Positions 25,473 to 35,117 of a DNA stretch of 64,000 nucleotides are shown here, piece by piece (positions within the stretch are counted from its first letter, which is position 1; the number at the start of each line of letters is the position of its first letter). The notes beneath the pieces were generated by a model, which ran no database searches, was not told where the DNA came from, and saw nothing but the letters and a program-made list of their open reading frames with translations. The DNA comes from Paenibacillus solanacearum (GTDB lineage Bacteria; Bacillota; Bacilli; Paenibacillales; NBRC-103111). The translations under genes and the position numbers were made by a program. The stretch lies in assembly GCF_910593845.1 (NCBI RefSeq), contig NZ_CAJVAS010000001.1, positions 434,001 to 498,000 on the forward strand, in the 5' to 3' direction.

Positions 25473-27080
25473 ATGGATCAACACAAGCGGAAACGATGGC
25501 TTGCCGCAGGGACGACGGCACTGCTGTCGGTCTCGATCATTGCAGGGTGTAACTCCGGCTCGGGGAAACAGCCGACGGGTCAGCAGCAAACGGGAGAGCC
25601 CCCAAAATTGCAAGCGCTTACGTATTGGGTAGGCCTGGCGAGCAACGTTGCGGCGACGCTGAAAAGCTTCGGGGACATGACCGTCTATCAGGAATTGCAG
25701 AAAAAAACCGGCGTCAACGTGCAGTTCCAGCATCCGCCGGTCGGCCAGGAGAAAGATCAGTTCAATCTGATGATTACGGGCAACAAGCTGCCGGACGTTA
25801 TCGAATACGGCTGGACAGGATACCCGGGCGGTCCGGAGAAAGCGATTAAGGACGGAAAGATTATTAAGCTCAACGACATTATCGCCAAGAACGCCCCGAA
25901 TTTAAAGAAAATATTGGATGCAAACCCGGATTGGAAGAAGCAGATCGTAACGGACGAGGGCAGCATTTACGGCTTCCCGTTCCTGCGCGGCGACGATTAT
26001 TTGCTGGTCAGCAACGGCATTGCGCTCCGCAAAGACTGGCTCGACAAGCTGAATATGAAAATGCCGGAGACGCTAGACGACTGGCACAAGGTGCTGACAG
26101 CCATCAAGAAAACCGATCTGAACGGGAACGGCAAAGCCGATGAAATCCCGCTGCTGATCGGCAAAGGAGATATGGGCGGAGCGATTCCGTTCCTCGGCTC
26201 GTTCGGCGTGAACTACGACTTTTATCAGGTGAACGGGAAAGTCAGCTACGGTCCGACTCAACCGGAATACAAGCAATTCCTCACACTGATGAACACATGG
26301 TATAAGGAAGGGCTGCTCGATCCGGACTTTGCCGTAACGGACAGCAAGCTGAAGGACGCCAAGGTGACGGGAAATCAGCTGTTCGCCACCGTGATGAGCA
26401 CCGGCTCCGGCATCGGCAACTATACGTCGCTGGTCAATAATAAAATACCGGGCTTCAAGCTCGTGGCCGCTCCGTTCCCCGTGGTCAAGCAGGGCGACAA
26501 GAAGATGTGGAGCGCCAAGTCGTATAACTTCTCCGGCGGTGTCGCGGCGGCGATCTCCACCACCAATGCGAACCCGGAAGCGACGGCCAAATGGCTCGAT
26601 TACGCCTACAGCGACGAAGGCAAAATGCTGTTTAACTTCGGCGTCGAAGGCGTCTCGTACAAAATGGAGAACGGCTATCCGGTCTATCTGGACAGCATCA
26701 TGAACCCGAAAGATACGTCGATGGCTTACGCGATGGCCCGCCATGTGCGCGCCAACTTCAACGGCCCGTTCGTGCAAGATAAGCGCTATATGGAGCAGTA
26801 TGCCGCGCTGCCCGAGCAGAAGGATTCGATCCGCATCTGGTCGGAGCCGACCAACGAAAGAAAGCTTCCGCAAGTGACGCCGACCGCAAGCGAGAGCGGT
26901 AAGTTCGCCTCGATCATGAACGACGTGAACACGTTCAAGGACGAGATGTTCAACAAGTTTATTATGGGAGCGGAGCCGCTCGACAACTTCGATAAGTACG
27001 TTAAGACGATCGAGGGCATGGGCATTCAGGATGCGATCAAGATCCAGCAAGCCGCTCTGGAACGATACAACAAACGATAA
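25473..27080 (+). CDS. Solute-binding lipoprotein of the second LplB/LplC-type importer
   Basis: 535 residues. Lipobox IAGC (LLSVSIIAGCNSG). Long-form sugar-binding protein with RKDWLDKLNMKMPETLDDWHKVL and a calcium-loop-like DLNGNGKADE. AAAGGAGG lies shortly before the ATG. It is first in its operon, unlike its counterpart at 23427. A strong hairpin separates it from the permease genes, which should make it the most abundant product. The ligand is unknown. Confidence 0.9.
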   Translation: MDQHKRKRWLAAGTTALLSVSIIAGCNSGSGKQPTGQQQTGEPPKLQALTYWVGLASNVAATLKSFGDMTVYQELQKKTGVNVQFQHPPVGQEKDQFNLMITGNKLPDVIEYGWTGYPGGPEKAIKDGKIIKLNDIIAKNAPNLKKILDANPDWKKQIVTDEGSIYGFPFLRGDDYLLVSNGIALRKDWLDKLNMKMPETLDDWHKVLTAIKKTDLNGNGKADEIPLLIGKGDMGGAIPFLGSFGVNYDFYQVNGKVSYGPTQPEYKQFLTLMNTWYKEGLLDPDFAVTDSKLKDAKVTGNQLFATVMSTGSGIGNYTSLVNNKIPGFKLVAAPFPVVKQGDKKMWSAKSYNFSGGVAAAISTTNANPEATAKWLDYAYSDEGKMLFNFGVEGVSYKMENGYPVYLDSIMNPKDTSMAYAMARHVRANFNGPFVQDKRYMEQYAALPEQKDSIRIWSEPTNERKLPQVTPTASESGKFASIMNDVNTFKDEMFNKFIMGAEPLDNFDKYVKTIEGMGIQDAIKIQQAALERYNKR

Positions 27081-27112
27081 CGCACGGACCAACGATTGCC
27101 AGGAGACTCCAC

Positions 27113-27145
27113 GCGCAGGGAGATGATCCGTTCATCTCCCTGCGC
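27113..27145 (+). other. Intercistronic hairpin after the binding-protein gene
   Basis: Perfect 14-bp stem with a 5-base loop (27127-27131) and no T-tract. It is probably an mRNA stabiliser or partial terminator that raises binding-protein levels over permease levels. Confidence 0.65.
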
Positions 27146-27174
27146 CAATTTCAACGAGACGGAGGGATCGCCGT

Positions 27175-28140
27175 TTGAATCCAACCAAATCCGCCGCAGC
27201 GGCCGCCGCCAAACCGGCCCGTTCCGAACCGGGCGTCTGGGTGACGATCGGCCGTGATTTACGGCGCAACAAGCTGTTGTATTTGATGGTGCTGCCGGTT
27301 ATCGCGTACTATGTCATTTTCGATTACGGTCCGATGTATGGCCTGCAAATCGCATTTAAAGATTACAGCCCCGGCACCGGCATATGGGGGAGCCCGTGGG
27401 CCGGTTTGGAGCATTTCAAGCAATTTTTCGACAGCTACTATTTTTGGCGCATTATTCGCAACACCTTGCTGATCAACGTATACGAGCTGATATTCGGATT
27501 TCCGGCGCCCATTATTCTCGCGCTGCTGCTTAACGAGCTGCGCCGGCAGGCGTTCAAGCGGATCGTTCAGACGATCACCTACTTGCCGCATTTTATTTCG
27601 ATTGTCGTCGTTGTGGGGATGCTGGTCGATTTTTTGGCGCGGGACGGGGTTGTGAATCAGCTGCTGTCTACGTTTGGCCTCGCGTCCAAGTCATACTTGT
27701 CCGAACCGGACTGGTTCCGTTTGATTTACGTGTCCTCCGGCATTTGGCAGCAAGTCGGCTGGGGCTCGATCATTTATTTGGCTGCCCTGTCGACGATCGA
27801 TCCCACGTTATACGAAGCGGCAAGAGTCGACGGGGCGGGCCGCTGGAAGCAGATGGTTCACATTACGATTCCGGGCATTATGCCCACGGTCATTATTTTG
27901 CTTATATTGAAGATGGGATCGATGATGTCCGTCGGCAGCGAAAAAATACTGCTCATGTACAATCCGCTGACCTACGATACCGCAGACGTGATCTCCACGT
28001 TCGTGTACCGCAAAGGGATTCTGGAAGCCAGCTACAGCTACACGACGGCTGTCGGCTTGTTTAACGCGGTCATTGCGTTCTCCCTGCTCATTGTTTCCAA
28101 CAGCATCAGCAAACGGGTGAGCGAAACGAAACTATGGTGA
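27175..28140 (+). CDS. Sugar ABC transporter permease, LplB type (second system)
   Basis: 321 residues with an Ala-rich cytoplasmic N-terminus and six predicted membrane helices. It has the FDYGPMYGLQIAFKDY motif and EAA loop (YEAARVDGAGRWKQMVHITIP). The TTG start follows GGAGGG by 8 bases. It is clearly paralogous to the permease at 21552, so the two importers derive from one ancestral system. It partners the next gene. Confidence 0.9.
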   Translation: MNPTKSAAAAAAKPARSEPGVWVTIGRDLRRNKLLYLMVLPVIAYYVIFDYGPMYGLQIAFKDYSPGTGIWGSPWAGLEHFKQFFDSYYFWRIIRNTLLINVYELIFGFPAPIILALLLNELRRQAFKRIVQTITYLPHFISIVVVVGMLVDFLARDGVVNQLLSTFGLASKSYLSEPDWFRLIYVSSGIWQQVGWGSIIYLAALSTIDPTLYEAARVDGAGRWKQMVHITIPGIMPTVIILLILKMGSMMSVGSEKILLMYNPLTYDTADVISTFVYRKGILEASYSYTTAVGLFNAVIAFSLLIVSNSISKRVSETKLW

Positions 28141-28159
28141 CGAAAGGAGGGGAAGCGCG

Positions 28160-29038
28160 ATGGATAAACCTTCATTTGGCGAGAAAACGTTTAACGTTGT
28201 GAACGTGACCTTGATGATCGTCATGTGCTTTGTCACGCTGTATCCGTTTCTATACGTCGTTCTGTCGTCGATCAGCGATCCGGGATCGCTTGCGCAGCAC
28301 CGCGGGCTGCTGTGGAAGCCGTACGGCTTCAGCCTGAATGCATACAAGGCTGTCTTCGCCAATCCGAACATTGTGAACGGATACGGCAATACGCTGTTCT
28401 ATGTGGTCGTCGGCACCTTCTTCAACCTCATCATGACATCGCTCGGGGCGTATTTTCTTTCCCGCCGCAACGTATATTTTAAAAACGCGGTCATGTTCAT
28501 GATCGTCGTCACGATGTTTTTCCAAGGGGGGCTCATCCCGACGTATCTTCTCGTCAGCAATCTGGGAATGGTCGATACGGTGTGGGCGATGATCATTCCC
28601 GGCGCCATCAATACGTGGAACTTGATCATTATGCGGACGTCGTTCCAGGCCGTGCCGGTCAGCCTCGAGGAATCGGCGAAAATGGACGGCGCAAGCGAAT
28701 GGACCATCCTATGGCGGATCATCATTCCTTTATCGATTCCGGTGATGGCGGTCATGCTGCTGTTCTATGCCGTAGGCCATTGGAATTCATGGTTTAACGC
28801 GATGATCTATTTGCGCGACCGCAATTTGTATCCGCTGCAGCTCATCCTGCGCGAGATTCTCATTACGAACAGCACGGACAGCATGACGACGGACGCCGCA
28901 GGCGTGGATAAGATGCCGATCGGCGAAACGATCAAATATGCGACGATCATGGTTGCGACGCTTCCGATTCTGATCTTGTATCCGTTCCTGCAAAAATATT
29001 TTGTCAAAGGGGTCATGATCGGAGCGCTGAAAGAATAA
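28160..29038 (+). CDS. Sugar ABC transporter permease, LplC/YtcP type (second system)
   Basis: 292 residues with six membrane helices. The EAA loop is ESAKMDGASEWTILWRIIIPLS and the C-terminus is LQKYFVKGVMIGALKE. AAAGGAGGGG lies 7 bases before the ATG. It is paralogous to the permease at 22475. It is followed after ~70 bases by the membrane-anchored AraC regulator, completing a self-contained uptake-and-control operon without its own ATPase. Confidence 0.9.
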   Translation: MDKPSFGEKTFNVVNVTLMIVMCFVTLYPFLYVVLSSISDPGSLAQHRGLLWKPYGFSLNAYKAVFANPNIVNGYGNTLFYVVVGTFFNLIMTSLGAYFLSRRNVYFKNAVMFMIVVTMFFQGGLIPTYLLVSNLGMVDTVWAMIIPGAINTWNLIIMRTSFQAVPVSLEESAKMDGASEWTILWRIIIPLSIPVMAVMLLFYAVGHWNSWFNAMIYLRDRNLYPLQLILREILITNSTDSMTTDAAGVDKMPIGETIKYATIMVATLPILILYPFLQKYFVKGVMIGALKE

Positions 29039-29111
29039 GGAAGGGAAGAAGGAAAAAGGAAGCCGAGTTCGAATAAGATAATATCGAGACTCCATGGAAG
29101 AGGTGATTTCG

Positions 29112-31424
29112 GTGCGGTTCGGCAGCACGCTGCGTGGCAGCGCTTTCATCACTCTCTTATTGTCTTATTTGGCCGTTTTCCTGCTTCCGCTTGTCCTCGG
29201 ATCGATTTTGTATACCAAAACGAGCAATATTATGGTCGATAACGCCAACCGGGCGAATCTTGCGATGCTGGAGCAGCTGCGGCAGGTGATGGACATCAAG
29301 CTCAAGGATGTGGAGCAAATGTCCCAGCAGATTGCGTTCAATTCCCGGCTGCAGTGGCTGATGAGCAATACCGACAGCCCTGGCGACCAGGACGCTTACA
29401 AGTTCGTCGAATTCGTGACGGAGCATCTGTCGCGATACCAGAATGCCAGCGATTATATTCGCGACTATTACGTCTATCTCAGCGCGACCGATACGGTGCT
29501 GCTGCCGAGCGCCAAGACGACGGCCAATATGCTGTATGACCGCTTGTATCGTCCCATCGGCCCGGACTTCAATCTGTGGCGCAGCCGGCTGATCGATCGT
29601 CCTCACTATCAGGATTATACGCCCGTCACGTACGACACGCCGAGCGGCAAGCTGGACACGATTACATTCGTGCAGACGCTGCCACTGGGCGAGCCGAACG
29701 AATTGCGCGGAGCGCTGGTCATTCTGCTCGATATGAATAAAGTCCGCAGCATGCTGACGCAAATCGAGTCCGCCTATCAGAGCTCGGTCTTCATACTCGA
29801 CCGCGAGAACCGGCTGCTTGTCGGCAGCGAGCAGCAGGCACAGCTCTGGGAGCGGCTCCGGCTTACGGTGCCGAAAGGCGGGGCGCCGTATGAATACCAG
29901 GATGAAGGCGTCGACAAGATGCTGCTGCATACCGAATCCGAGCGCAACGGGTGGAACTACGTCCTGATCATGCCGAAGGATGTGTATCTGGCGAAGGTGC
30001 ATACCCTCAAAAACTGGATGATGACGCTGCTCGTCATCTGCCTTGCCGGAGGGGCTGCGGCGATCGTATATTGGCTCCACCGCAATTATGCGCCGCTCCG
30101 GGATGTCGTTCGCGCGCTGCAGAAGGAGAAGCCCGGGAAGGCTGCACTGCCGGTCAACGAATACGAGTTCATCCGCGAGACGATCCGGATGACCATGCAC
30201 GAGGAACGGGAGCTCCGGCATACGTTATCCCGCCAAGCCCCGGTGATCCGGGCGAGCTTCCTGTCCCGGTTCGTCCGCGGGCAAGTGGATGGTTCCGGGA
30301 TGACGGACGAGTCGCTGCAGTTCATGGACATACGTCTCGTGTCCGGCGAGTTCGCGGTCATCTTGATCGAGATCGCCGATTTCAGCGGCTTCAGCAGCGA
30401 TTCGTCGGAGCGGCAATGGGCGCTTGTCCGGTTTATCATTTGCAACGTTGGCCATGACCTGATTCGGGAACAGGCGTGGGGGTACGCGGTAGAGCTGGAC
30501 CGCAGCCGCGTCGCGCTGCTTGTCAACTTTTACCGGGAGGAGCGCTCTGAAGATTCTCGCATGCTGGACGGTATCGCCGACAAACTGCTGCCTGTCATGG
30601 AACAGCGTTTCAAAACGAACGTGACGATCGCGATCGGCGACGTGCACGAAGGCGTGGAAGGGGTCGGCGCATCGTATTTCGAGGCGCTCAGCGCGCTCGA
30701 TTACAAGATGTACCGCGATCACGGCGCCATCATCCGCTACAAGGACATTGCCGATGCCGACCGGCATTACTATTACCCGATCGAGACGGAGATGCAGCTG
30801 ATCAACTTTACGAAAAGCGGCGACGTCGACAATGTCGATAAAGTGATCGGGAATTTGTTTCATGCGCATTTTACCCAGCGCCGAATTACGCCGGATATGG
30901 GCAGAAGCTTGTGCAATAACATGGTGAGCACGCTGTGGAAGATCATTAACCCGCTGGACCCGTATTACAGCGAAGTGTTCGGGGAAGCGTTCGATCCGCT
31001 CAAGGAGCTGTCCGCCTGCTTGACCGTCGATGAGATGCAGGTGAAGATTCGGGAGTGGTTCCTTGCCCTGTGCGGTTACTTGAAGGCTAGCCGCAGCCGC
31101 GGCAGCCGGCCGTTGTCCGATCGGATTACGCAGTTCATCGAGCAGCATTACGGCAACGAACTGCTCAGCCTGACGATGATCGCCGAGCAGTTTGAGCTGA
31201 CACCGCAATATTTGTCCGCACTGTTCAAGAAGCAGACGGGTACGAACTTGACGGATTACGTCACGAGAGTCCGGATCGATGCAGCCAAGAAGCTGATGAA
31301 GAACAAGAAGCTGACCTTTATGCAGATCGCCAATGAAGTCGGCTACGCCAACGATATCGGGTTCATTCGGGTATTCAAGAAGTATGAAGGCACGACCCCG
31401 GGCAAATACCGCGAATCGCTGTAA
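29112..31424 (+). CDS. Membrane-anchored AraC-family regulator (YesS/YtdP-like)
   Basis: About 770 residues. A transmembrane helix near residues 12-35 and another near 300-320 enclose an extracellular Cache-like sensor. A HAMP-like/linker region and a long cytoplasmic part follow. The last 100 residues are the AraC helix-turn-helix pair (LSLTMIAEQFELTPQYLSALFKKQT, closing KYEGTTPGKYRESL). Such one-component proteins sense an extracellular sugar and activate adjacent ABC genes. GTG at 29112 has GAGGTGA 6 bases upstream; the ATG at 29094 has none. Its position suggests it controls the 25473-29038 genes. Confidence 0.87.
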   Translation: MRFGSTLRGSAFITLLLSYLAVFLLPLVLGSILYTKTSNIMVDNANRANLAMLEQLRQVMDIKLKDVEQMSQQIAFNSRLQWLMSNTDSPGDQDAYKFVEFVTEHLSRYQNASDYIRDYYVYLSATDTVLLPSAKTTANMLYDRLYRPIGPDFNLWRSRLIDRPHYQDYTPVTYDTPSGKLDTITFVQTLPLGEPNELRGALVILLDMNKVRSMLTQIESAYQSSVFILDRENRLLVGSEQQAQLWERLRLTVPKGGAPYEYQDEGVDKMLLHTESERNGWNYVLIMPKDVYLAKVHTLKNWMMTLLVICLAGGAAAIVYWLHRNYAPLRDVVRALQKEKPGKAALPVNEYEFIRETIRMTMHEERELRHTLSRQAPVIRASFLSRFVRGQVDGSGMTDESLQFMDIRLVSGEFAVILIEIADFSGFSSDSSERQWALVRFIICNVGHDLIREQAWGYAVELDRSRVALLVNFYREERSEDSRMLDGIADKLLPVMEQRFKTNVTIAIGDVHEGVEGVGASYFEALSALDYKMYRDHGAIIRYKDIADADRHYYYPIETEMQLINFTKSGDVDNVDKVIGNLFHAHFTQRRITPDMGRSLCNNMVSTLWKIINPLDPYYSEVFGEAFDPLKELSACLTVDEMQVKIREWFLALCGYLKASRSRGSRPLSDRITQFIEQHYGNELLSLTMIAEQFELTPQYLSALFKKQTGTNLTDYVTRVRIDAAKKLMKNKKLTFMQIANEVGYANDIGFIRVFKKYEGTTPGKYRESL

Positions 31425-31461
31425 TCATCGCCATATGAAGGAGACGATCTCCACGAATGCT

Positions 31462-31483
31462 GCCGCCGCGATGGCGGCTTTTT
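31462..31483 (+). terminator. Terminator after the AraC regulator
   Basis: GCCGCC/GGCGGC stem with a GCGAT loop, followed by TTTTT. Confidence 0.7.
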
Positions 31484-31681
31484 GCCGTTGACCCCGCGTT
31501 CATGGAAAGCTTGAACCCGCCATGGACGGAGAGAACGGGGACGGGGGAGACGGGGAGGTCGACTCACCGCAGGCTGCTACGGGCACGGGGATAAGTAGGA
31601 CGGTGGAAAGATAAGGGAGACGGACACCACTCGGGCAATGGCCCATATAATGCATCATGATCAGAGAAAGGATGAATCAGC

Positions 31682-32029
31682 ATGCATTTTCTTTTCGGAT
31701 ACGCGCCTTCCTTCTCGCCGAAGGAACGACCGACGCCATCGACCGATCCGTCGGATGTGTCGCAGTTTCAATACTCGGCCAAGCAAGGCATGATGCCCGC
31801 CGCAGATATGTCGAAGCTGCTGCATACGATTAGCACCCAATCGAGCTTCGCGCTGCGCTTGAAAAAAGCGGCTGCGGAAAGCAACAAGCCGGCGGTCAAG
31901 CATTTGATCCAATCGCTCGGCATTCAGACGCCGTTCGAAGTCACCGTTACGCCCGACGGAATGGCCATCGACTTCAAATCCTCCACATCCCATATTTGTT
32001 ATGAGCTGCATGCAGCCTTGTGCTGGTAA
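31682..32029 (+). CDS. Small conserved-looking hypothetical protein
   Basis: 115 residues. AAAGGATG lies ~8 bases before the ATG. No signal peptide or membrane helix. The first 40 residues are Pro/Ser-rich and likely disordered. Then comes a basic amphipathic helix (FALRLKKAAAESNKPAVKHLIQSLG) and a short beta region ending in CYELHAALCW. It precedes the germinant-receptor genes in the same direction, but the 88-base gap does not prove linkage. I do not recognise a family. Confidence 0.6.
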   Translation: MHFLFGYAPSFSPKERPTPSTDPSDVSQFQYSAKQGMMPAADMSKLLHTISTQSSFALRLKKAAAESNKPAVKHLIQSLGIQTPFEVTVTPDGMAIDFKSSTSHICYELHAALCW

Positions 32030-32117
32030 TTCGCTTACATGAAATGGTTGGCATTGGGAATAGTAACTAACGATGATTCGGGAATAATTGCGGCATGAAA
32101 GGGCAAGGAGCATCGTT

Positions 32118-33563
32118 ATGGCGAACGGGAACACTCTCTCCGAAGGACAGCTTGCCGATTCGGCGGCGTCTTTTCTGCGAGCAATGAAAGACAGGCTAGG
32201 CGAGAGCGCCGATATTGTATACAGGGAGATGAAGCTTGGCCCGCATGCCGTCATCTTCGTATTCGTGGAAGGCATGGGCGATCCCCGGCATGTCATCGAA
32301 TCCATTCTGAAGGATGCCGATTGGTTCTCCGATTCGCCCGTGGGCCTTTCCCCCGAAGCGTGCTTAACCTTCCTCAAAGAGCGAACGATTGCACTGGGAA
32401 AAGTAGGCGAGGTGCGTACCTATCCCGAGATGATGTCACAGCTGCTGTGCGGTCAGACGATCCTCTATATCGAGGGGGCCCGCACGGCGTTAAGTGCCGG
32501 AACGGAGATGCTGAAGCAGCGGGGAGTGGAAGAAGCCAGCTCCCAATCTGTCGTCCGCGGTCCGAGGGAAGGCTTCACGGAGTCGCTGCGCGAGAATGTC
32601 GCGCTGGTCAGGCGGAGGATTCACAATACCCAGCTGCGGATCGAGCATCAGAAGCTGGGACTGAAGACCGGCACATCCGTCGCGGTCATGTATTTGGAGG
32701 GAACCGTGGACATGGCCGTCCTCCAAGAGCTGCGCAGAAGGCTGAACGCCGTGAAGATCGAGAGCGTTCTTGAGAGCAATTATATTGAAGAGCTGATTCA
32801 GGACAGCCGTTACAGCCCTTTTCCGACCGTGTTCAACTCGGAGCGGCCGGATGTGATCGCATCGGCCGTACTGGAGGGGCGAATTGCGATATTCGTGGAA
32901 GGCACCCCCTTCGTGCTGGTCGTTCCGGCGCTATTCGTCCAGTTTTTTCAATCCAGCGAAGATTACTACCAGCGCGGCGACTTTGCCAGCTTCGTCCGCC
33001 TGCTTCGGTATTTCTGCTTTGTCGTCGCGCTGATCACGCCGGCGTTTTATATTGCCATTACGACATTTCATCAGGAAATGATCCAGACGACGCTGCTCAT
33101 GAGTCTCATCGGGCAGCGCGAAGGCGTACCTTTTCCATCGTTTGTCGAGGTCGTGATAATGGAGGTGACGTTCGAAATATTGCGCGAGGCCGGCATACGG
33201 CTGCCGAAGTCGGTGGGGCAATCCGTTTCGATCGTCGGGACGCTGGTGATCGGACAAGCTGCCGTGGAAGCCGGGCTCGTCTCGGCCGCCATGGTCATCG
33301 TCGTATCGATTACGGCGATTTCCAACTTTGCGCTGCCCGCCTTTAATGTCGGGATATCCGTCCGGATGCTTCGCTTCGTTCTGATGGCGGTAGCCGCTGC
33401 TTTCGGGCTGTACGGCATTATCGTCTCGATCATTATGCTCAGCCTGCACTTGTGCAGCCTCCAGTCGATGGGGGTCCCTTACATGACCTCCTTCGCACCG
33501 TTTCGCTGGAATAGCCAAAGCGACGCCTTATTAAGAATCATGCGTCGAAGGAAGAAAAGCTAA
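32118..33563 (+). CDS. Spore germinant receptor A subunit (GerA family)
   Basis: About 481 residues. The soluble N-terminal domain carries typical motifs (YIEGARTALS, VVRGPREGFTESLRENVALVRRRI). Around residues 270-450 come about five membrane segments with the conserved PFVLVVPALFVQFFQSSEDYYQR and REAGIRLPKSVGQSVSIVGTLVIGQAAVEAG. GerA-type A subunits sit in the spore inner membrane and with B and C subunits respond to germinants. ATG at 32118 is chosen for AAGGAGC 6 bases upstream. It starts the first germinant-receptor operon (A-C-D-B order). Confidence 0.93.
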   Translation: MANGNTLSEGQLADSAASFLRAMKDRLGESADIVYREMKLGPHAVIFVFVEGMGDPRHVIESILKDADWFSDSPVGLSPEACLTFLKERTIALGKVGEVRTYPEMMSQLLCGQTILYIEGARTALSAGTEMLKQRGVEEASSQSVVRGPREGFTESLRENVALVRRRIHNTQLRIEHQKLGLKTGTSVAVMYLEGTVDMAVLQELRRRLNAVKIESVLESNYIEELIQDSRYSPFPTVFNSERPDVIASAVLEGRIAIFVEGTPFVLVVPALFVQFFQSSEDYYQRGDFASFVRLLRYFCFVVALITPAFYIAITTFHQEMIQTTLLMSLIGQREGVPFPSFVEVVIMEVTFEILREAGIRLPKSVGQSVSIVGTLVIGQAAVEAGLVSAAMVIVVSITAISNFALPAFNVGISVRMLRFVLMAVAAAFGLYGIIVSIIMLSLHLCSLQSMGVPYMTSFAPFRWNSQSDALLRIMRRRKKS

Positions 33564-33580
33564 GGCAGCAAAGCCTAGAC

Positions 33581-34834
33581 ATGTCCGCGCATAAGCAGAC
33601 AAGACCAAGACAGATAGGACAGATGGTTATGCGAGGGATAGCAATCGGATTGGCGTTATCCGTGATCCTGACGATGATGCCGGGATGCTGGAGCCGGAAG
33701 GAGTTGAACGAACTGGCCGTCGTGATGGCGCTGGGGGTAGATCTTCACAAGGATGGCTATATCGTATCGGCCCAAGTGTTGAATTCCAGCGAAGTCGGTT
33801 CCAAGGAACGTGTAGCGGCCGGCAGTTCTCCGGTCATTACTTACAAGTCGGCCGGCCGAACGATTCCCGATGCGCTGCAGCGCCTATTGAATGTCGCTCC
33901 GCGAATGCTGTATTTGTCCCACGTTCGCATCCTTGTATTCGGCGAATCCTTGGCCCGGAAAGGGCTGAGCGATGCGCTCGATTTCATTTCGCGGGACCAC
34001 CAGCTGCGTAACGATTTTTTTCTGCTGGTCGCCAAAAATACGGAGGCTTCGGAAATTCTTGACGTCATCTCGCCATTCGAGCAAATTCCGGCCAACTCGC
34101 TGTATTCCTCCATCCTCATCGCGCATAAAAAATGGGCCGCTACCGGCAAAATCAAGCTCCAGCAATTCATTACGGAGCTGGAACGGGGCGGATCGGATCC
34201 GATCATCTCCGGCGTTCTGCTGGAAGGCGACCCGGAAGCAGGACAATCGCTCGATAACATCAAAAGCATACAGCCCAAAACGCTGCTGAAGCATGCAGGC
34301 CTGGCCGTATTCAAAAAAGACCGGCTTGTCGGCTGGCTGGGAGAAGCGGCCAGCAAAACGGTGAACTATGCGCTGAACGAGGTCGATACGACGGTAGGTA
34401 ACATCGCCTGTCCCGGCAGCGGCGTTGCCGGATTTGTGATCGAGCGTTCGGCCAGCTCCTTCGATGTTCGTCTGGATGAGAACGGAAAGCCGTCCTTCGT
34501 AGTGAAGCTTCGCGCGGAAGCGAACTTGAATGCGGTTCAATGCAGTGCCGATTTGAGCAGCCCGTTGACGGTGGAAGCCTTCGAGAAAGAGCTGGAGCGC
34601 AAGATGGAGCGGCATATCGGGCATTATGTCCGCGAAGTTCAGCACAAGTATGGTGCCGACATTTTCGGCTTCGGCGAAATGCTGCACCGTAAATACCCCA
34701 ATTTATGGAGGAGTTATCGGACCGACTGGGATGAAATCTTTCCGACGGTTGACGTCGGGGTCCGCGCCGACGTCAGCATTCGGCGAATCGGTTCGATCAT
34801 TCAGCCTCAGAAACGGAAGATGATGGAACGATGA
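33581..34834 (+). CDS. Spore germinant receptor C subunit, lipoprotein (Ger(x)C family)
   Basis: About 417 residues. The lipobox MPGC follows a hydrophobic segment (IAIGLALSVILTMMPGCWSRKEL), and the mature start CWSRKELNELAVVMALGVD is typical of Ger(x)C proteins. These are lipid-anchored on the outer face of the spore inner membrane. The start is uncertain: ATGs at 33581, 33623 and 33629 all precede the signal peptide. It follows the A gene by 17 bases and overlaps the next gene by 4 bases. Confidence 0.92.
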   Translation: MSAHKQTRPRQIGQMVMRGIAIGLALSVILTMMPGCWSRKELNELAVVMALGVDLHKDGYIVSAQVLNSSEVGSKERVAAGSSPVITYKSAGRTIPDALQRLLNVAPRMLYLSHVRILVFGESLARKGLSDALDFISRDHQLRNDFFLLVAKNTEASEILDVISPFEQIPANSLYSSILIAHKKWAATGKIKLQQFITELERGGSDPIISGVLLEGDPEAGQSLDNIKSIQPKTLLKHAGLAVFKKDRLVGWLGEAASKTVNYALNEVDTTVGNIACPGSGVAGFVIERSASSFDVRLDENGKPSFVVKLRAEANLNAVQCSADLSSPLTVEAFEKELERKMERHIGHYVREVQHKYGADIFGFGEMLHRKYPNLWRSYRTDWDEIFPTVDVGVRADVSIRRIGSIIQPQKRKMMER

Positions 34835-35052
34835 GATGGAGCATCGGTGTACTGCTGTTTTTGCTGGTCGTTTTGGCGCTTGAGACGCCGCGGATGGTCA
34901 AGCTTCGATCGCCGCGGGACCTCGTCGTCTTTTTGCTGCTGTGGGGGCTTGTCTTCGTTACGGCCGTCGCCAACTGGGCGAGATGGCCCGGACTAAGGCC
35001 GCTCGATTGGATTCGCATCGTTATGCAGCCCGTCAATCGGCTGTTTTCTTGA
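34831..35052 (+). CDS. Small two-helix membrane protein, probable germinant-receptor D subunit
   Basis: 73 residues with two predicted membrane helices (IGVLLFLLVVLALE and LVVFLLLWGLVFVTAVANWA). It starts in an ATGA overlap with the C gene and lies between the C and B genes. Some Bacillus receptor operons encode small two-helix D proteins of this size that modulate germination; location, size and topology all fit. Identity by sequence is not verifiable here. Confidence 0.7.
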   Translation: MRWSIGVLLFLLVVLALETPRMVKLRSPRDLVVFLLLWGLVFVTAVANWARWPGLRPLDWIRIVMQPVNRLFS

Positions 35053-35117
35053 ACCGTGGAAGCGGGGGAACCGAATGAACCGATGGAGCCGGAAGACGGG
35101 AGGCGGGGAGTGCCGTC

